Source: Podocnemis expansa (Eukaryota > Chordata > Testudines > Podocnemididae). Taken from it: 64,000 bases of DNA. A program made the translations under genes and the position numbers. Position 1 is the stretch's first letter; the number at the start of each line of letters is the position of its first letter. Positions 22,919 through 36,184 of the stretch are shown piece by piece. Where the stretch lies: contig ML682005.1 of assembly GCA_007922195.1 (NCBI GenBank), positions 33,874,167 through 33,938,166 on the forward strand, in the 5' to 3' direction. The notes beneath the pieces were generated by a model that was not told where the DNA came from, made no database searches, and saw nothing but the letters and a program-made list of their open reading frames with translations.

Positions 22919-24879
22919 TGGTTTGTGTCCCCTTCTGAATCCCTTATTTTAAACCTATAGCCTTCATACACATCCTGTTATTTCATTAGTTGTCCCCCAT
23001 AATCATTTGAAGAGAGATTTAGTGCCACCTCCCCTTAGGCTGGGGGAGGGGTTTTAGAAGTGGGTGGGTTTGTGCCCACCTACCACTCCATCCTCTTCAA
23101 TGCGACTACTCTCCTGTAGCTATCAGGATTGACTCTGTCATAAGAGCTGGTGAAATATTGTGGAAAGAGTGCTCACAATTATTTATTTTAATTCTGTACA
23201 GCTATTTAGGTCAACCATGCACAAATATTTGTTGAATGGATTTTATTTTGAATATAATATCATTCCACAATTAACAAGGGACATTCAAGTACTAATAGTA
23301 ATATTTACTGTTCATTTTTCCATGTGACAAGTTACAGTCATCCAATCAGAAGTAGAAATAATACAGGTAAATTATCATATGTCATCAATATTAAAAATCC
23401 TGGGAAAAATGAAAGCAAATGGTTCATAAACAATTCAGTGAGGTTGACTGGATAACCAGTTCTCAGTTTATGGCAAACTATCTGGAGAATACTTAGCTTT
23501 TGTGCTTTCAAAAACTCTATACACAGAAGTCAAACACAGAAGAAAATGCTAAATTCATCTGTTAAGTTACATCAAATAATTCAATTAGTTATATTAATAA
23601 GGATGGCCAAACTAAAGTGGATAAAACACACAGACTCAAGCTTTCAACAAACCCTCATATTAAAGCTTTGTGAGATTCTAAAAAGTTCATTTCATTTTCC
23701 CCCTCAAGTGATTTTTCATCCTTTTGCTCTTCCTAGCTCTCATTAAAAAGTGGAACGGAAGTATTAACCTAACATGAAACAACTATTGGTCACCCTATTT
23801 CTGACCTAACCAGAACTAGAAAGAATGGAAATCTATAGAAGAGTCTCTTTTGGGGAAGCTTCTAGCTGTCCATTAAGGAAGCTAGAGAAAAGTTTAGCAA
23901 AGGAGACAATTCTAGGCAACAGTCTACCATTTCTAGTGGATTTTTCCAATAGTGAGTTTAAACTGAAATGGTAGAACCTTATAAATCACTGGAACTTAAG
24001 CATGCCCACAATCCTCCAAAAAGAGCCAAATCTTCAACCTCTAGGGAGATTTATATTAGAAATGTCTACAGACAAAATTCTGTGTGTCCAATTTATCCCT
24101 ATTGTAATTCCATTTGAGTTACATAAGAGACTAAGTTGTTCCAGCATCAGCGTAACCAACATAAAATTAATGCATCAATCCTTTAAACCTGATATGTCAG
24201 TTTAGTGGTAAGTTCTATCTGCTGCACTGTGGTTTGTCAAAATCAGGAGTGATTGGTTAGGTTAACTTGTATGTGCTTGCTTTTCACAATGGATTTGACA
24301 GCTTACAACAAAGACTTTTACTACATAGGAATAATCTACTTTTTGTTAATAATAATAATAATAATGCTCATAGCAACAATAACAAATTTGCCCAGACATA
24401 CCTGGACCACTATACAGGAATCACTTCTTTTCACACACAACAAAAAACATGTAAAGGCCAGTATTTCAAAGCTACTTTGGGAAGCTTCCATTTTCTTTCT
24501 AGTTTTACACAATCACACCAGGCTTGAGTGAAGGATGCTTAAAAATTATGGCAAAGGATGAAAACAAAAGGAGATTATCTGATCCAAGAAGAAACAGACT
24601 ATAGATTCTAGCATGTTCTCTCACTTCCTGTAGTCTTTCTGTGGAGGTCTAGGGACTGTCACCAGAACTTCTATGGCTACATGTTGTTTTGAAACGAGGA
24701 TACAATTTCTTTTCCCACAATCTATTGTACCTCACTGGCACATATATTATCTACTCAACACTGTATAATAGTCATTTTTTCCTTCAACACTGAAATGCTT
24801 ACTATCACCAAGTGATAATGTCTAGAAATGAACAGATGTTCTCTTTGCCATACAATAGGTATTGAGAGCTGGTGAGAAG
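22919..24879. other. LINE 3' flank and unannotated background
   Basis: The first ~230 bp may be L1-Tx1 3' UTR (GGCTGGGGGAGGGGTTTTAG near 23038). The rest is AT-rich, with an (AAT)6 microsatellite at 24348-24365. No gene is seen. Confidence 0.4.
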
Positions 24880-25200
24880 TTTTCAACATTTTTTCAGTGG
24901 AAAGTCCCAATTAGTCAAAATAAAAATCATTCCTGACAAAAGGTCAGTTTGGACAAGATTCACATTTTTAAAAAATCTCAAAATTGTGTCAGTGTTCAGT
25001 AGTGACATTTTTTAAATTAAAATTTCTGAGGGCATTTTTTGGGTCAAATTGGGGGTTTTTTTTGGTATTTTTTGTTTTGAAATTGAATTTTAAATTAAAA
25101 TTAAAAAAATTAAGTAAAAAAGGTTCAAGTAAAAAAATGTTATTTCAAAATTATTAAAATGCAACTTTAATTGACACCCAACAATTTTTTTCCAGATTGT
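24880..25200. repeat. AT-rich TTTTCAACATTTT-type interspersed repeat
   Basis: The sequence GTTTTCAACATTTTTTCAG, then AGTCAAAATAAAAATC and later AAATTGAATTTTAAATTA, matches in style the stretches at 41490-41580 and 47105-47200 (GGTTTTCTGCAA, GAAAATTC, GTCAAAAT). This looks like one AT-rich family with three copies. It is non-coding. Confidence 0.4.
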
Positions 25201-28200
25201 CAGCCTGCAGATTTTTAAAAGATGACTTTTTAGCCCAATTCAGGACAGAAGAAACAAAACCCAAAACCATTCAACCAACCAACCAAACAAAAAAAGCCAC
25301 CCCAGATCTAACTGACTTTCTATGAGCATTGAATATTGGTGGGTCTGGGGCTGGATAGATGGAAACAATCTACCAAGGTGGAATGTGTGGTTGAGGAGGG
25401 GGATGTTTGCCACTATAACAAAGTTATCCTGGTATGGAAAGGGAATGTTAGCTATAGGATAATATAATTAAGCACTTGAAAGTCAAGAAATATTATGGAT
25501 AAATCTGCACTAGCATTCTTAAATCTGCTTTCTTGAGTGTATGAACTATACTACAGCTTTTAACTGAATTAATGTAATAGGTATTTATCTACAAAGGGAG
25601 TTGTTATTCTACATAACAATTTCAGCTATGTACAGAAAGGTAAGTGTAATGCACAAAATATTGCAGCAAGGTTTAAGACGCCAAAAGAGGAAGCAAAAAT
25701 GCAAAGAAGAGAGACCAAAAACAAAACAAACAACGAAAACAAAAAACCGTAGGACAAGAGGGACAGGAAAAAGAAATGAAGAGAAAGGGAATAAATTGTA
25801 TCCTAAATATAGAGACTCCCTTCTTTCCATATCTTCATCTGTAACAGAACTGTGCAGACATGGTTACAGAGAAGAAATTGAAACAGAGGTAATTTTGTCT
25901 CTATGTCCAATCCATGAGTAAGTATGAGAAAGATATTTTCTTAAATCATAAGGCTCAAAAGCTTTCTAATCCAGAAGGCCTGAGGAAAAAGTGAACATAG
26001 GAGATAAATGGGGCTGCATTGACTAGTAACTTGTCTCAAGATGAAGTACAGGCAGTAGTGCCAAATGGATATAACACAAAACAACAGTGGAAGCCCTGTC
26101 CCAGGTAGATCTTAGTTACTCTTGACAGCTACCTAAGAGAGCTTACCTGGTTTACACTTTGGCAATACTTGCATAACTTTTTTATTTTATATAAATAGAG
26201 CCAATTAAAATTTTGTCAGTTAATCTCTCCTTTTTTTGAACATTAAGTTTCCATGAAAATGAAAATGTCGACTTCCTCGGTTTTCTGAGATTTTGAATAT
26301 TTCTGCCTTTTATCACTCTATCCCTCCCTGGCCTTGGGTGCACCAACTGCACACTCAGTAACCAGGCATTAAGGAACCCACTATGCCATATCTGTAATAA
26401 ATGAAACAGCTGGCAGAGGAGTTAAAAGGCAGGAGGAGGGCAGCTCACCTCTGATGGCAACCTTGGGTGAATTGCAGGGAGGTAGTAGGAAGTGGTCCAG
26501 GGAGAGCTGCATTAAGCATCCCAGCTATGAGAGCCCTAAAAGCCCTCCAAGGGCCCTAGGTGGGAGCCCAGTGCCTTTGGAGCCTCCAGGCTCCCTTACA
26601 AGCAATAACCCTGCATGTTACCATCTTAAGCCCTAAACACTGGGTGGTACTCCCTACCAATCAACCCAAAGCAAGTGTCAACCCACTCCCTTTTAAGGGG
26701 GGGGAGAGATGAAGAAAAAAGTTGCAGAAAGTGAAAACAATCCTTATGCACCCTGTGTTCTTTTGTTTCCATTTCATTTTGCTAAAAATAAACAAACCTA
26801 TACGTTTTCAAACAAAACAAATATTCTTCCTTTTGTTCAAAAATTTCTCCAGAAAATACTTACAATTTTTCATCCACTCCTATCAATGCCTTCTCTTGAA
26901 TCACTTTTTTGTGTGCTTGATGGGATTCTCAATTGCATGAAGTGCTCCCATTTGGACACATGGATTTGTGACAGGCTAAAGAAAATTTAGGCCTTTTCAA
27001 CATTGTGAATTTGCCTGCACTCAACCAACCAATAGCCAGCTATCAATTTAGTTCCACTAGTTTAAGTTCTCATATCTAAAGCAATAATTACATTGGTGGA
27101 ACTTACCTGAGTTTCAAGGAGGGGATTAATTAGTACAAGTTTTAATTTTTTTTGGCTACATGGTGTGTGGGGGCTATTGCACCTATGTAAAGGGATATAT
27201 GTCTGGTATCAGAGCAAATTTTTTATTACAGGGAAGGCTCTAAATAATCCTTTGTTAGAGACAGGGAAATATATATAATAAATACTTGCTTTGTAGGTTT
27301 GCTTTTTTATTTTACTTGATGTGTGCATGAACTTCTTAAAATTATAAACTTGGTGAGAACAACAAAAGTTCCTGCCTTAGACTAATATCCTGAAATCCTG
27401 AAGAAGTCTCAAGAGAACTTTAGGGCTGTTTTATGATTATTTAAGAGGGGAAAAAAAACAGCTCTATCTTTATTGAGTTCTATGCTTTCTCTTCTTCCTT
27501 CGTCTGGTTAGAAGAAAATTAATTTTGAAAATAAAACTAAGTTGCTCCCAGAAGTCCCACCAAATGTTTCCATTGTGCTTTATCCAAATTAAATCTGGTA
27601 ATCTTGTCTGCTGTGGAACTTTTTTTTTTTTTAGTGGTGTTTAAAGTTTAGTAGTGTCTGGAACAATGTAGTAATCGCTCTCAGTGCAAGAGTTAGTTTT
27701 ATGATAATCAGGGCAGGAACGTCTTCCATATTCTCTCTGGAGCAAAGAAAAATTTTATGCATAGCTCAAGATGGGCAAAAATATTCCCTCCCCAACTGAG
27801 GAAGGGGGAGGGAACATTTAGTCAGACTAGCAGCAATGGAGACCAGGTTTCAAAAAAGATGAGTAGGAGGAAAGAGGGAAGAAGGAGAAATGTATAATAC
27901 CAGATACATCAGATCACTTCACTTACCTCTGAAGGATGTAGAATATGTATCTGAGGGGGGGAGGGAGATGGGCATTTTTAACTCTTTCATTGACTGGCCA
28001 TGAGGGAAAAAGGCAATCGGGTCTTTTGCTCACTCCCTAAGCTGAAAGCATTTCTAAGCTTTTGGGGTGCCATTGTGACTTGAACCATAACTATGACAAA
28101 TATCATACATAATAAAAGAGAGGTAAATCATTTAAATTAAAAGGAAATGTCGACTTGTTTTTTGCGTAGATTTTATAATTCATGAACCAATGTAATATGC

Positions 28201-28984
28201 ATATGCATAAAAAGGAGCACTGTGTAATTTCTTTGCTGCAATTCTCATCCTTCCTAGTTTTATCCCCTTCAAACTGCTCAAGATCTTCAATCATCCTGTC
28301 AAATCTAATTTGCAAATCTAATTTTTAATAAGTTAAAAACATAATAATGCACCCAGTTTTAAAGGAAACCTCTTTGAAGTGTTCATACTTTTTTTAAGGA
28401 AATGAAAAAGTAGATACACAATACAAAGCAGCTTGACTGATTATCAAAAAATAAAAATGAAAAAAATGAAAAAAATTAGCACATATGTTTACAGACAGTA
28501 GCAGATAATAGAAGGTGTTTTCATTCACTTGGTAAAAGGATTAAAAAAGCTGAAGGCATTGGTTAGCCAATGTTTCCAAAGCTTATTGGGCCATATTTTG
28601 GCTTTAAATTTCATGAGCAGAATGAAATCTGTAAATATCAAACATCCATAAAGATAAACTCATCACCTGCAAGATTTTTAATCACACTATATTATTCTCC
28701 TTTTATAATACAGTAGAAAATCACTAACAAAAATATTTCATACTTTGAAATATTAGAGGAATAGCTTTTTTCCTTAGTACTTTCTGAATGTGAATCTTAC
28801 CCAACAACATCACACTTTGGAAAACAGGGACCCAAATAGTCTTTTTTCCAGTGTTCCTGTTTCCATTTGCTTCCCAAGCCCATGCATATATAGAGAATTT
28901 TACTTTTCAGAACAGCAGAAAACGTTTAGCTCTGTGGTTTCTGGTACAGATTCAATCTGAATTTTATTCCTTTCAAATACATTT
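25201..28984. other. Unannotated background
   Basis: The purine-rich frame at 25601-25921 encodes a Lys/Arg/Glu-rich low-complexity string without homology that I recognise. A less AT-rich patch at about 26400-26700 is unassigned. No repeat boundaries are visible. Confidence 0.4.
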
Positions 28985-29130
28985 TTTCAACCCTAGAGAA
29001 CTGACTTGGACTATAAACGTTTGGGGGGCAGAGACCATCTTTTAGTTCAGTGTTTCAACAGCACTTAGCAGAATTAAGCTGTAAGCCATTACTAAGGTTT
29101 CTAGGAACTATGGCAGTACAAATTAATATT
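28985..29130 (+). repeat. MIR/L3-type 3' tail remnant
   Basis: CTATAAACGTTTGGGGGGCA, then GAGACCATCTTTTAGTTCAG, GTGTTTCAACAGCACTTAGC and a terminal AAATAATTTATAG reproduce the order of the ancient amniote tail (total-counts-like GCAGGGACC, then TGTACAGCACCTAGCA, then AT-rich end). It is old and has no frame. Confidence 0.6.
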
Positions 29131-30800
29131 TTATATTTATAAATAATTTATAGAACAACATGTATATGTTTGTGGGTAGAACAGAATAAATGTACAGTAT
29201 CAGGAGAGAGTATATCAATAACCACAGCTTATCTTGCCCATTTTGAAAGCGAGAAATATGAGAAAGGACCCTTAAAATGACACCAAAGTTCACTTTATAG
29301 TTTTCTGTGGCCTGGATTGCTATAACAAAATGATCAAGGATTTCATTTTCCTATAATATAAAGGTCAGACCTGGCAATCCTTACTCCCAAAGTAGTCCTT
29401 CATCCCACAAATCCTAAAACACTACGCTGGACCACAGTAGATGTGAGTGTACTACTGCATGACTCAGTCATTCTAGAGTTGGTATTAGAATCATATTCTT
29501 TCATGCCTTGTATGAGACACTCAGTACCTGTTCTTAAGGTTTAAACTTTTGAATTTAAGAAGTTCAATATTTGATTGTATCTTCTCAGAAATATTTATAG
29601 ACTAGCTAAGTATGAGTCACTTATTGGCATGAAAACAACAGTTTAATTCCCATGAATTCTTTAACTTATCACCTCACTTCATAGTCCAAATAGATGCCGC
29701 TACAGGGTAACAATACACCTTAAACTGAAGATATATATTCCTGTAAATCTTCTTTTATTGAAATAATATAAGACATTCATAGCCATTCTTATTTTAAATA
29801 GTTAACATTTGTTGTGGTCACTGTGCATAATGCTTGCTGCAAATCTAAGCATAGATTTGCATACATGACAGTATACTAAAGTTGGGTTCTGATAACTCAT
29901 AGTTTTTCTGTTGTATAATAATTTCATCCTTAACCATTTTAACTGCATGTATAAAAAAGAATGTCACATAACGCTTTCAAAGTATCTGTACTGCAGAATC
30001 TAGGATCCAGTAGGTGTAATGAATTCCTATCTGCAGTATAAAACAGACTTTATAAAAAGTAGATAAACATTACTAATTTTAATAGGCAGCCACATCCTTC
30101 TAAGACAGAGCTAGTTAAAAAAATTGAACTGGGAAGAACAATGACATAGTACTGTTCTAAATTGTCATTAGTTTCTCAAAGATCACAGTTCTTAAATTGA
30201 TAGTGACTACAAATGACATGGAAGGTCTGTGATATATGGTCTCCCTGCATAAATTGTAATACAGTCACTGCTAGCTATTGCAGAGGGTGGGGCAGACACC
30301 ACTTTTTGAAAAGCTGGAAGATATGCTTAAAGAACAACTAACTGTCATGATGAAGAATAGGAATCATAAAGGAAAAGAAGAGGTGATCACCCTGAAAGAA
30401 TATTGCAATAAACCTGTGGTGTTCCAACTTTTCAGCCTGAAGACTGAACATAATATTTCAAAAAGATCAAGAGCCCAATGTCTAATTATTTTACTCTTTA
30501 TCTAGGTAAAGAAAAGTAAGATGAGCTTTTATCCTAATCCCATAGTCCTGCAGTGAAACAGGAAATGGAGCCACTAGAAGTATTGTCTTCCTTCCCCTGT
30601 GAGACAACAGTCAGTTGCATCATATAGAATAAAAGCTTTGGTGGTTGTTGTTATTAAGGGATACAAATACTCTTGCTTCAGGGGCTCAGCCAACCTCCAC
30701 CTGACCAAATCAGGAAGGAAATTCCCCTATATGTAGTTTATTCCATAACTGTCCACTGCTAGATTCTTGCCTTTCCTATAAAGCTTCTCATACCTTTCTG
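29131..30800. other. Unannotated AT-rich background
   Basis: Only one short frame (30278-30505, 75 codons), without a domain. Nothing else can be supported. Confidence 0.4.
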
Positions 30801-30895
30801 AGTCAGAAGCAGAATAGTAGATCAGCTGGTCCATTAGTCTGATTCGGTATGTTCGGTATGGGTGTTCCTATGTTCTGTTTTCTCCATATTTTTCA
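30801..30895 (+). repeat. CR1/L2-type LINE 3' tail
   Basis: AGATCAGCTGGTCCATTAGT, then CTGATTCGGTATG and GGGTGTTCCTATGTTCT, match the end of an old LINE or SINE tail (also at 56610-56640). An 11-bp repeat GTATGTTCGGT / GTATGGG suggests slippage. Confidence 0.5.
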
Positions 30896-33685
30896 GATTC
30901 CTAACATATTAAAAAAAAAGGCTGCAGTGAATTTTAATAAGAATTTTTAAATTTCTCAGTAAGCTACTCCATCTTATCCGCAGACTAAGCAGCAACATGA
31001 TAAAGAAAGCAAGTTTCCACAGAAAGGCTTGCTTACTGCAGGGCTAACAATAGAAGTCCTAAAAGCACTGTTTCTGTGAGGCAAATTAAGTTATTTGTGT
31101 AAAACACCTATCTAATCTTCTGCACCAAAATCATTATTATTTCCAAAGAGTATGACATCCTATTATGTTTACTGAATGCAAACAATTGTCAAGAATATAC
31201 AGTGGCAGATTACAACCACCACATACCCTTTTATCACATTGAAATGCAATGCATTTTGCAATATTGTTCATTTCTTCTGTACATATACCAACCGTTTATT
31301 AAATTACAGCTTGCCATCTTTTGGAAAGACCACAACTTTATTAATGACAATATTTAATAAAACCACATAATTTTCATATCAACTCATTGTCATTACATCA
31401 CTATCAAAATCTCTTGTGAGGTCTTGGCTTGATGCTTCCATAATACAAAAAGTTTGTTAATCACATCATTCACTTACAGATCCTAATCATGCTGTTGTGT
31501 GCAAGGCAACTAACTGCCTTAAAGGACTAAGGAGAACATGCAGGCTGGTGAAGGTACATCACAACCAATCAAATGCCAGAGCTATCCCAAACAAAATGGC
31601 ACTGGTCTCTTGGATTCTGACTGATCATCAAAATTTACAGACAGGCAAAGAAAAAAATGTTGCTTGAGAACATATTAGAATTTGAGGTAAAGATATTTAT
31701 TTTGTATATTTTGACAGGTGATGTTGTCAAACTCTGTGTCAATGGCTATTAAGCTTTAACTTTTGAATTTCTGTGTTTAGTGACAATGCGGAATCATTGT
31801 CTGACCCCTGTCCATTGTCTGACTGATTCATAGCTTCTCACAACTGTGAAGAGATAAATTATAATAAAAAAAAGTTAACAGTCTAAAACCTCATAATTCT
31901 GTAACTCTTACCCCATACCCATATCAGAAATAGTCACCCACTTTATGTTTCTGCTTCCAGATAACTTCAAATATGCAAATTGCCTTAGAACAACCCTGAC
32001 ATCAGGTGGCCGGATTTGCCCTTTGAAAGTAAAGTTATCGGAAAACACGACTTTAAGGCAGAGTGAGCCTGCAGGATTAGTGAGCTATCAGATTAAGCAT
32101 GAGTTATTTTGTATTTCTCTGTCTCCTTAATCTCCCATTTTGACACATAGAATCCTGATGGCAATTACATTCATTTCTCCCAGTTTCCAATGCCAAAAGT
32201 CTTTGTCAGTCCCTGATCATTTCTCACTTTTATTTCTGCAGCCAATATCCATGCCCATTCTGATTCACACATGACCCCATTCAACCTGTCCAAAATGCTG
32301 CCACCTTGCCAGTACAGTCAGTCCATTGAGAGCATAAAATGTTTCCTTTTAATTTCAGCAGTACCAGTCTGATTGAGGTCCACTCACAGAGCTTTTGTGT
32401 TTTAGAAAAATATCCACTTCATTTCCTCACATGGATAAATTCACTGCATGTAGTATTCATAGCAAAAATGGTTGCTGTTAGAAAATTCAGTAATGGAATG
32501 TGTGGTGCACTTCAAAGATGCCCTTCTGACAGGTTCTGTTCATTCAACCTATTGAATATTTTGCTATTTTAAGTGAAGGAAAATGTACACTTAGGCATCT
32601 GCTGGAGAATGGTGTCTTTTTTTTTTTTTTTTTTTTTTACCATTCTGATAGTCCAAGATGACTTTTAGATACTTCAGAATCAAGTGAAGAAGTTTATAAA
32701 TTCAAAAGTTATTTGAAGGAAGCAAGCAGCCAGGAAAGAAGATATGTCCTATCAAAGCACTACTGGGAAAAAAAACAAACTAATTAGTTAATCTAAGCAT
32801 TCAGAATTATTTTGGTAGAAAGTGGCTTGAAAACAAGCTCAATCTTTCACACACAAACAAAACCAATCTTGTATCCATCTGTAGATCAAAGCAATTTAGA
32901 TATATTTGATTATATACCTCAACTTTTGAGATGTTAATCTGACAAGCTCAATGTTGGTGATTCTTTGCAAAGTATGGAATTGTATTTGGATTTTCCACTA
33001 CCTTATGATTTGGGACAGGAGACTCCTCACCAGTGTTCCAGAATTTGACTTGCATCTATAGGGTTCATTGGGTAAATGGACGAAACACCCCTGTGGCTCA
33101 GATTAAAACAGAGAGTGTAGAGAAGACTTGAGTTACTGCAGGAGAATATTTCTTCTAAAAATCTACAAATGCAACAGGCTAGATATACAAAAGAGCCAAA
33201 GACCTAGGAGCACAAGTCTAATTTTAAATGTTTATGAGCTCATGGGTGTTTAAAAAAACAAAAAACAAAAAGAAAAAGAAAAAGGCCTCTATTATTTTAT
33301 TTTCAGTATATCATTCTCAGCATATTAGAAAAGTGGAAAGTGGCATGGCTTTTTCGCTTTTTTGTTTTAAAGACTTATTTATTGAAGTCACTTTTAATCT
33401 TTCCTTGTGCTTCTCTCTGTGGATATCTTAATTCGAATAGAGCAGTTAGTTCTGCTTTTAACTGGCACTATGTTTTATTCAATTCTCAGTTATGGCCCTA
33501 TACAATGCCTAAAATATACCAGATAAATAAATATCAATGTAGAGGCAAGAAATGAATGAAAACAACAACAATGACAAAAATTATATGAGCTGCTTCCCCT
33601 TTAAAATAATGCTGTCCTGACAGTAACATTCCCTTCCTTTTATCTTCTATCTGGTCCTTCCTTTCCCCGCATTCACCTGTCAGGG
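30896..33685. other. Unannotated AT-rich background with poly-T
   Basis: A T run of 22 lies at 32617-32638. The block at about 31950-32160 is less AT-rich and lacks repeat character (see findings). No gene is visible. Confidence 0.4.
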
Positions 33686-33805
33686 TCTATTTTTATTATC
33701 TCTTGCTACACAACTTAGATTGTAAGCTCCTTAGGGCAAGGACCTTGTCTTCTTACATAGCTGTAATGAGCCATGCACACCTGTAGCACTAAATAAATAA
33801 CAAGA
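33686..33805 (+). repeat. CORE-SINE/L2-type 3' tail
   Basis: TTAGATTGTAAGCTCCTTAG, GGCAAGGACCTTGTCTTCTT and the terminal CACTAAATAAATAA give the diagnostic order of the MIR/L2-style tail found across amniotes. Confidence 0.65.
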
Positions 33806-34961
33806 TCTGCAGACTCAATTTAGCATCCACACCAATTTGCAGTGAAGGCTTACCAGGTTTTTTAAAGCGTGTAGCTCATTTCTGTCTCTTAATGGCTGAT
33901 ACCCGACAAGATCAAATATAAATCCCTATTTCTCACTCTTCTGATGGAGCAAACTTGCTCATTACAGCTCCTGCTGACAGTGACCTTAGGCCAGTCTAGT
34001 CAAATCCAACTCTTGGCAGTTAGCTTTTTCTTGCCATCAAATTCACTGCACTGATGTCTTTAGATAACCATCTTGTTTCTTTATAGTCATCTGTTACTAA
34101 CATAGTTTTAACTTTGAATAACCAGAAGTTCTCCTTCCAGCAGTGTCTGAAGGCCTTAAAGCAGCTAGGAGGACTTTCTCAGAATGAAGGGGGGTTAAAA
34201 AAAAAAAACCTGGCAGCTTAAGTCACTGTTTTCTAGATGCATCTTTCACCTGCTGAGTGAAATAGCAATTCTTCTATTCTCTTACATGGTATTTCCTTTT
34301 TTAAGTAGTGGTTTTTCCAAATTGCTCAAACTATTAGATATTCAATCAAAGTTAAACATCTTGATAATAAGAAACAGTTTTAGCTTTTTTCCTGTACTGG
34401 AAAAAAAAATCTACCTATTATATAACTGGCATTTCACTTATTTCTATTTGTGCACTATCTTACCAGCTCCCCAAACACAGAATTTCAAGCATGCAGTGTT
34501 ACCACAATATCTTTAAAGAAAGTAAATGAATACCATACTTTTCACTAGAATACCCCAGACTTCTGACATCTGGGGTGTGACAGTTTGGAGGAGGGTGGGG
34601 ATCAGGCAAGGGGCACAAAACAAAACAAAATCTTCAGATTCTCCAACTGAAATTGACTGTGTCATGTTTGGAGTGAAATTTGAAGTGGCAGTCCTTTCAA
34701 AATTCTTATAAAGAAGCTGCAGTGTCTCAAGTGTCACTATGATGCATGTATATTGTTTTAGCCTACAAGCTCTAGGCTTGCATCTCTTATTGCTGTCATC
34801 CAGAAACAAGGGGGACGGGGGAAAAAGAAACAGTAGTGACATTTCTACTCGAGTCTGCTGGTAGTTTCTGTATCCTGAGCTAAATGCTGGGCTATACTAA
34901 GCTAAAAGTGACAAGGCTCACAATGAAAATAACTGAAGTTTTGATTAATTATAGACATTAA
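33806..34961. other. Unannotated background
   Basis: AT-rich, with short frames only. Nothing recognised. Confidence 0.4.
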
Positions 34962-36181
34962 GGCTATGTCCACACACAAGCCAAAAAACTGATTTAACTG
35001 AAGTTGATTTAAGTAAAATCAATATAACAATCGTTAAATTGATATAACTTCAACCGATTTAACATGTCCAAACCAAAAACCTGAAATCGAACTAACATGT
35101 CCAGGGACAGGAATTGCTAATTCCGTTCAAGAGAGGAGCACCATGGGAGATGTGGCAAAATGGTTTCCTGGCAGGGCCATGTTGCCACCCATTTTCTTGC
35201 CTGGCTCTCCCCAGGAAAGCCAATGGCAGGGAGAAAAAGCCCCTACTGGCTCTGGGCTCCCGGAGCCCAGGGGGGAACAGACATGCCCCCAGACTGGCTG
35301 AAGGCTTGTGACTCGCCGTGCACCCAGCTTCCCCCACACTAGCCAGGCTGCAGGGGAAGGATGCCCCATGTGCCTGGCTTCCCCCACACAAACTGGGCAG
35401 TGGGGGAAAGGGAGCCCCGCATGCCTGGCTTCTCCTGTGGGAGATGGACAGAGGGGAAGGGAGCTCTGCATGTCCGGCTTCCCCCTGTGTGAGCTGCCTT
35501 CCCGTACTGCCCAGCTACCAGGGGGGAAGCCAGGCACGCAGGGAGCCCTTCTCCCTGCCACCCAGCTTGCGTGGAGGAAGCCGGCACACAGGGCATCCTT
35601 CCCCTGCTGCCTGGCTCACGCAGGGGAAGCCAGGTGCATGGGGCTCCCATCCCCCACTGCCCAGCTCCCATGGGAGGAAGCCAGGAATGCAGGGCTTCCT
35701 TCTCCCTGCCACCTGGCTAGCAGGTGGGGGAGAAGCTGGGCATATGGGGCTCCCTTCTCCCCACTGCCTGGCTCATGACAGGAGGCAGGCAAGGGGTGTT
35801 TCCCCCATCACCTGCCCAGTCAGCAGGAGTGGGAGTGATGAGCCCTACGTGCCCCCCTCCCCTCCCTGGACAGGGTGCTGATCCATTCCCTGGACAGGGT
35901 GCTGGTGGGGCTTCCTTCCAGGGTGCCATGCACCCTGGGAAGAAAGTCAGACACGTTATATCAATATCAATATAACACATCCACAAGGGTTATATCGAAA
36001 TGACTATTTCAATATAACCTTCATTTCAACATAATGCTAGGTTTTATTATATCAAAATAATTTTATTTCAAAATAAGGTAGCTTCTTATTTCAAAAGAAG
36101 ACAATCTCATGTGGACTTAAACTTTTCTAAATCAAAATAACCAGACTTATTTTGATTTAAAACCTGTGTGTGGACATACCC
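34962..36181. mobile_element. 1.2-kb palindromic MITE, Harbinger-like
   Basis: The terminal inverted repeats are GGCTATGTCCACACACA (left) and GGGTATGTCCACACACAGG (right, reverse-complemented), flanked by a perfect 3-bp duplication TAA (34959-34961 and 36182-36184). This is the target-site signature of PIF/Harbinger. Subterminal zones contain GATTTAAC/GATATAAC on the left and TTATTTCAAAATAA on the right. The middle (35100-35930) is GC-rich and tandem-repeated. It has no transposase and is therefore mobilised in trans, if at all. The 144-187-codon frames inside it on both strands come from the repeat array. Confidence 0.8.
35310..35800. repeat. Mirrored ~50-bp minisatellite inside the MITE
   Basis: Units spaced about 48-54 bp apart carry GCATGCCTGGCTTC-type cores in forward sense at roughly 35325, 35373, 35424 and 35475. 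From about 35524 the same core appears reverse-complemented (GAAGCCAGGCACGCAGGG-type) at about 35524, 35577, 35627, 35677 and 35731. The array therefore inverts near 35505. Confidence 0.75.
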
Positions 36182-36184
36182 TAA

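Noticed and set aside
25601..25921. Lys/Arg-rich 106-codon frame resembling a nuclear protein
   Set aside because: Low-complexity A-rich DNA explains it; no start context or homologue recognised.
32617..32638. Poly-T run as a polymerase III terminator
   Set aside because: No A/B boxes upstream; simple homopolymer expansion is sufficient.
35310..35800. CRISPR-like regularly spaced repeats
   Set aside because: The genome is vertebrate, the units are contiguous and degenerate without unique spacers, and the orientation flips midway.
35092..35986. Six overlapping frames of 89-187 codons on both strands
   Set aside because: They are produced by the low stop density of the GC-rich minisatellite inside the MITE, and the peptides are repeats of each other across strands.
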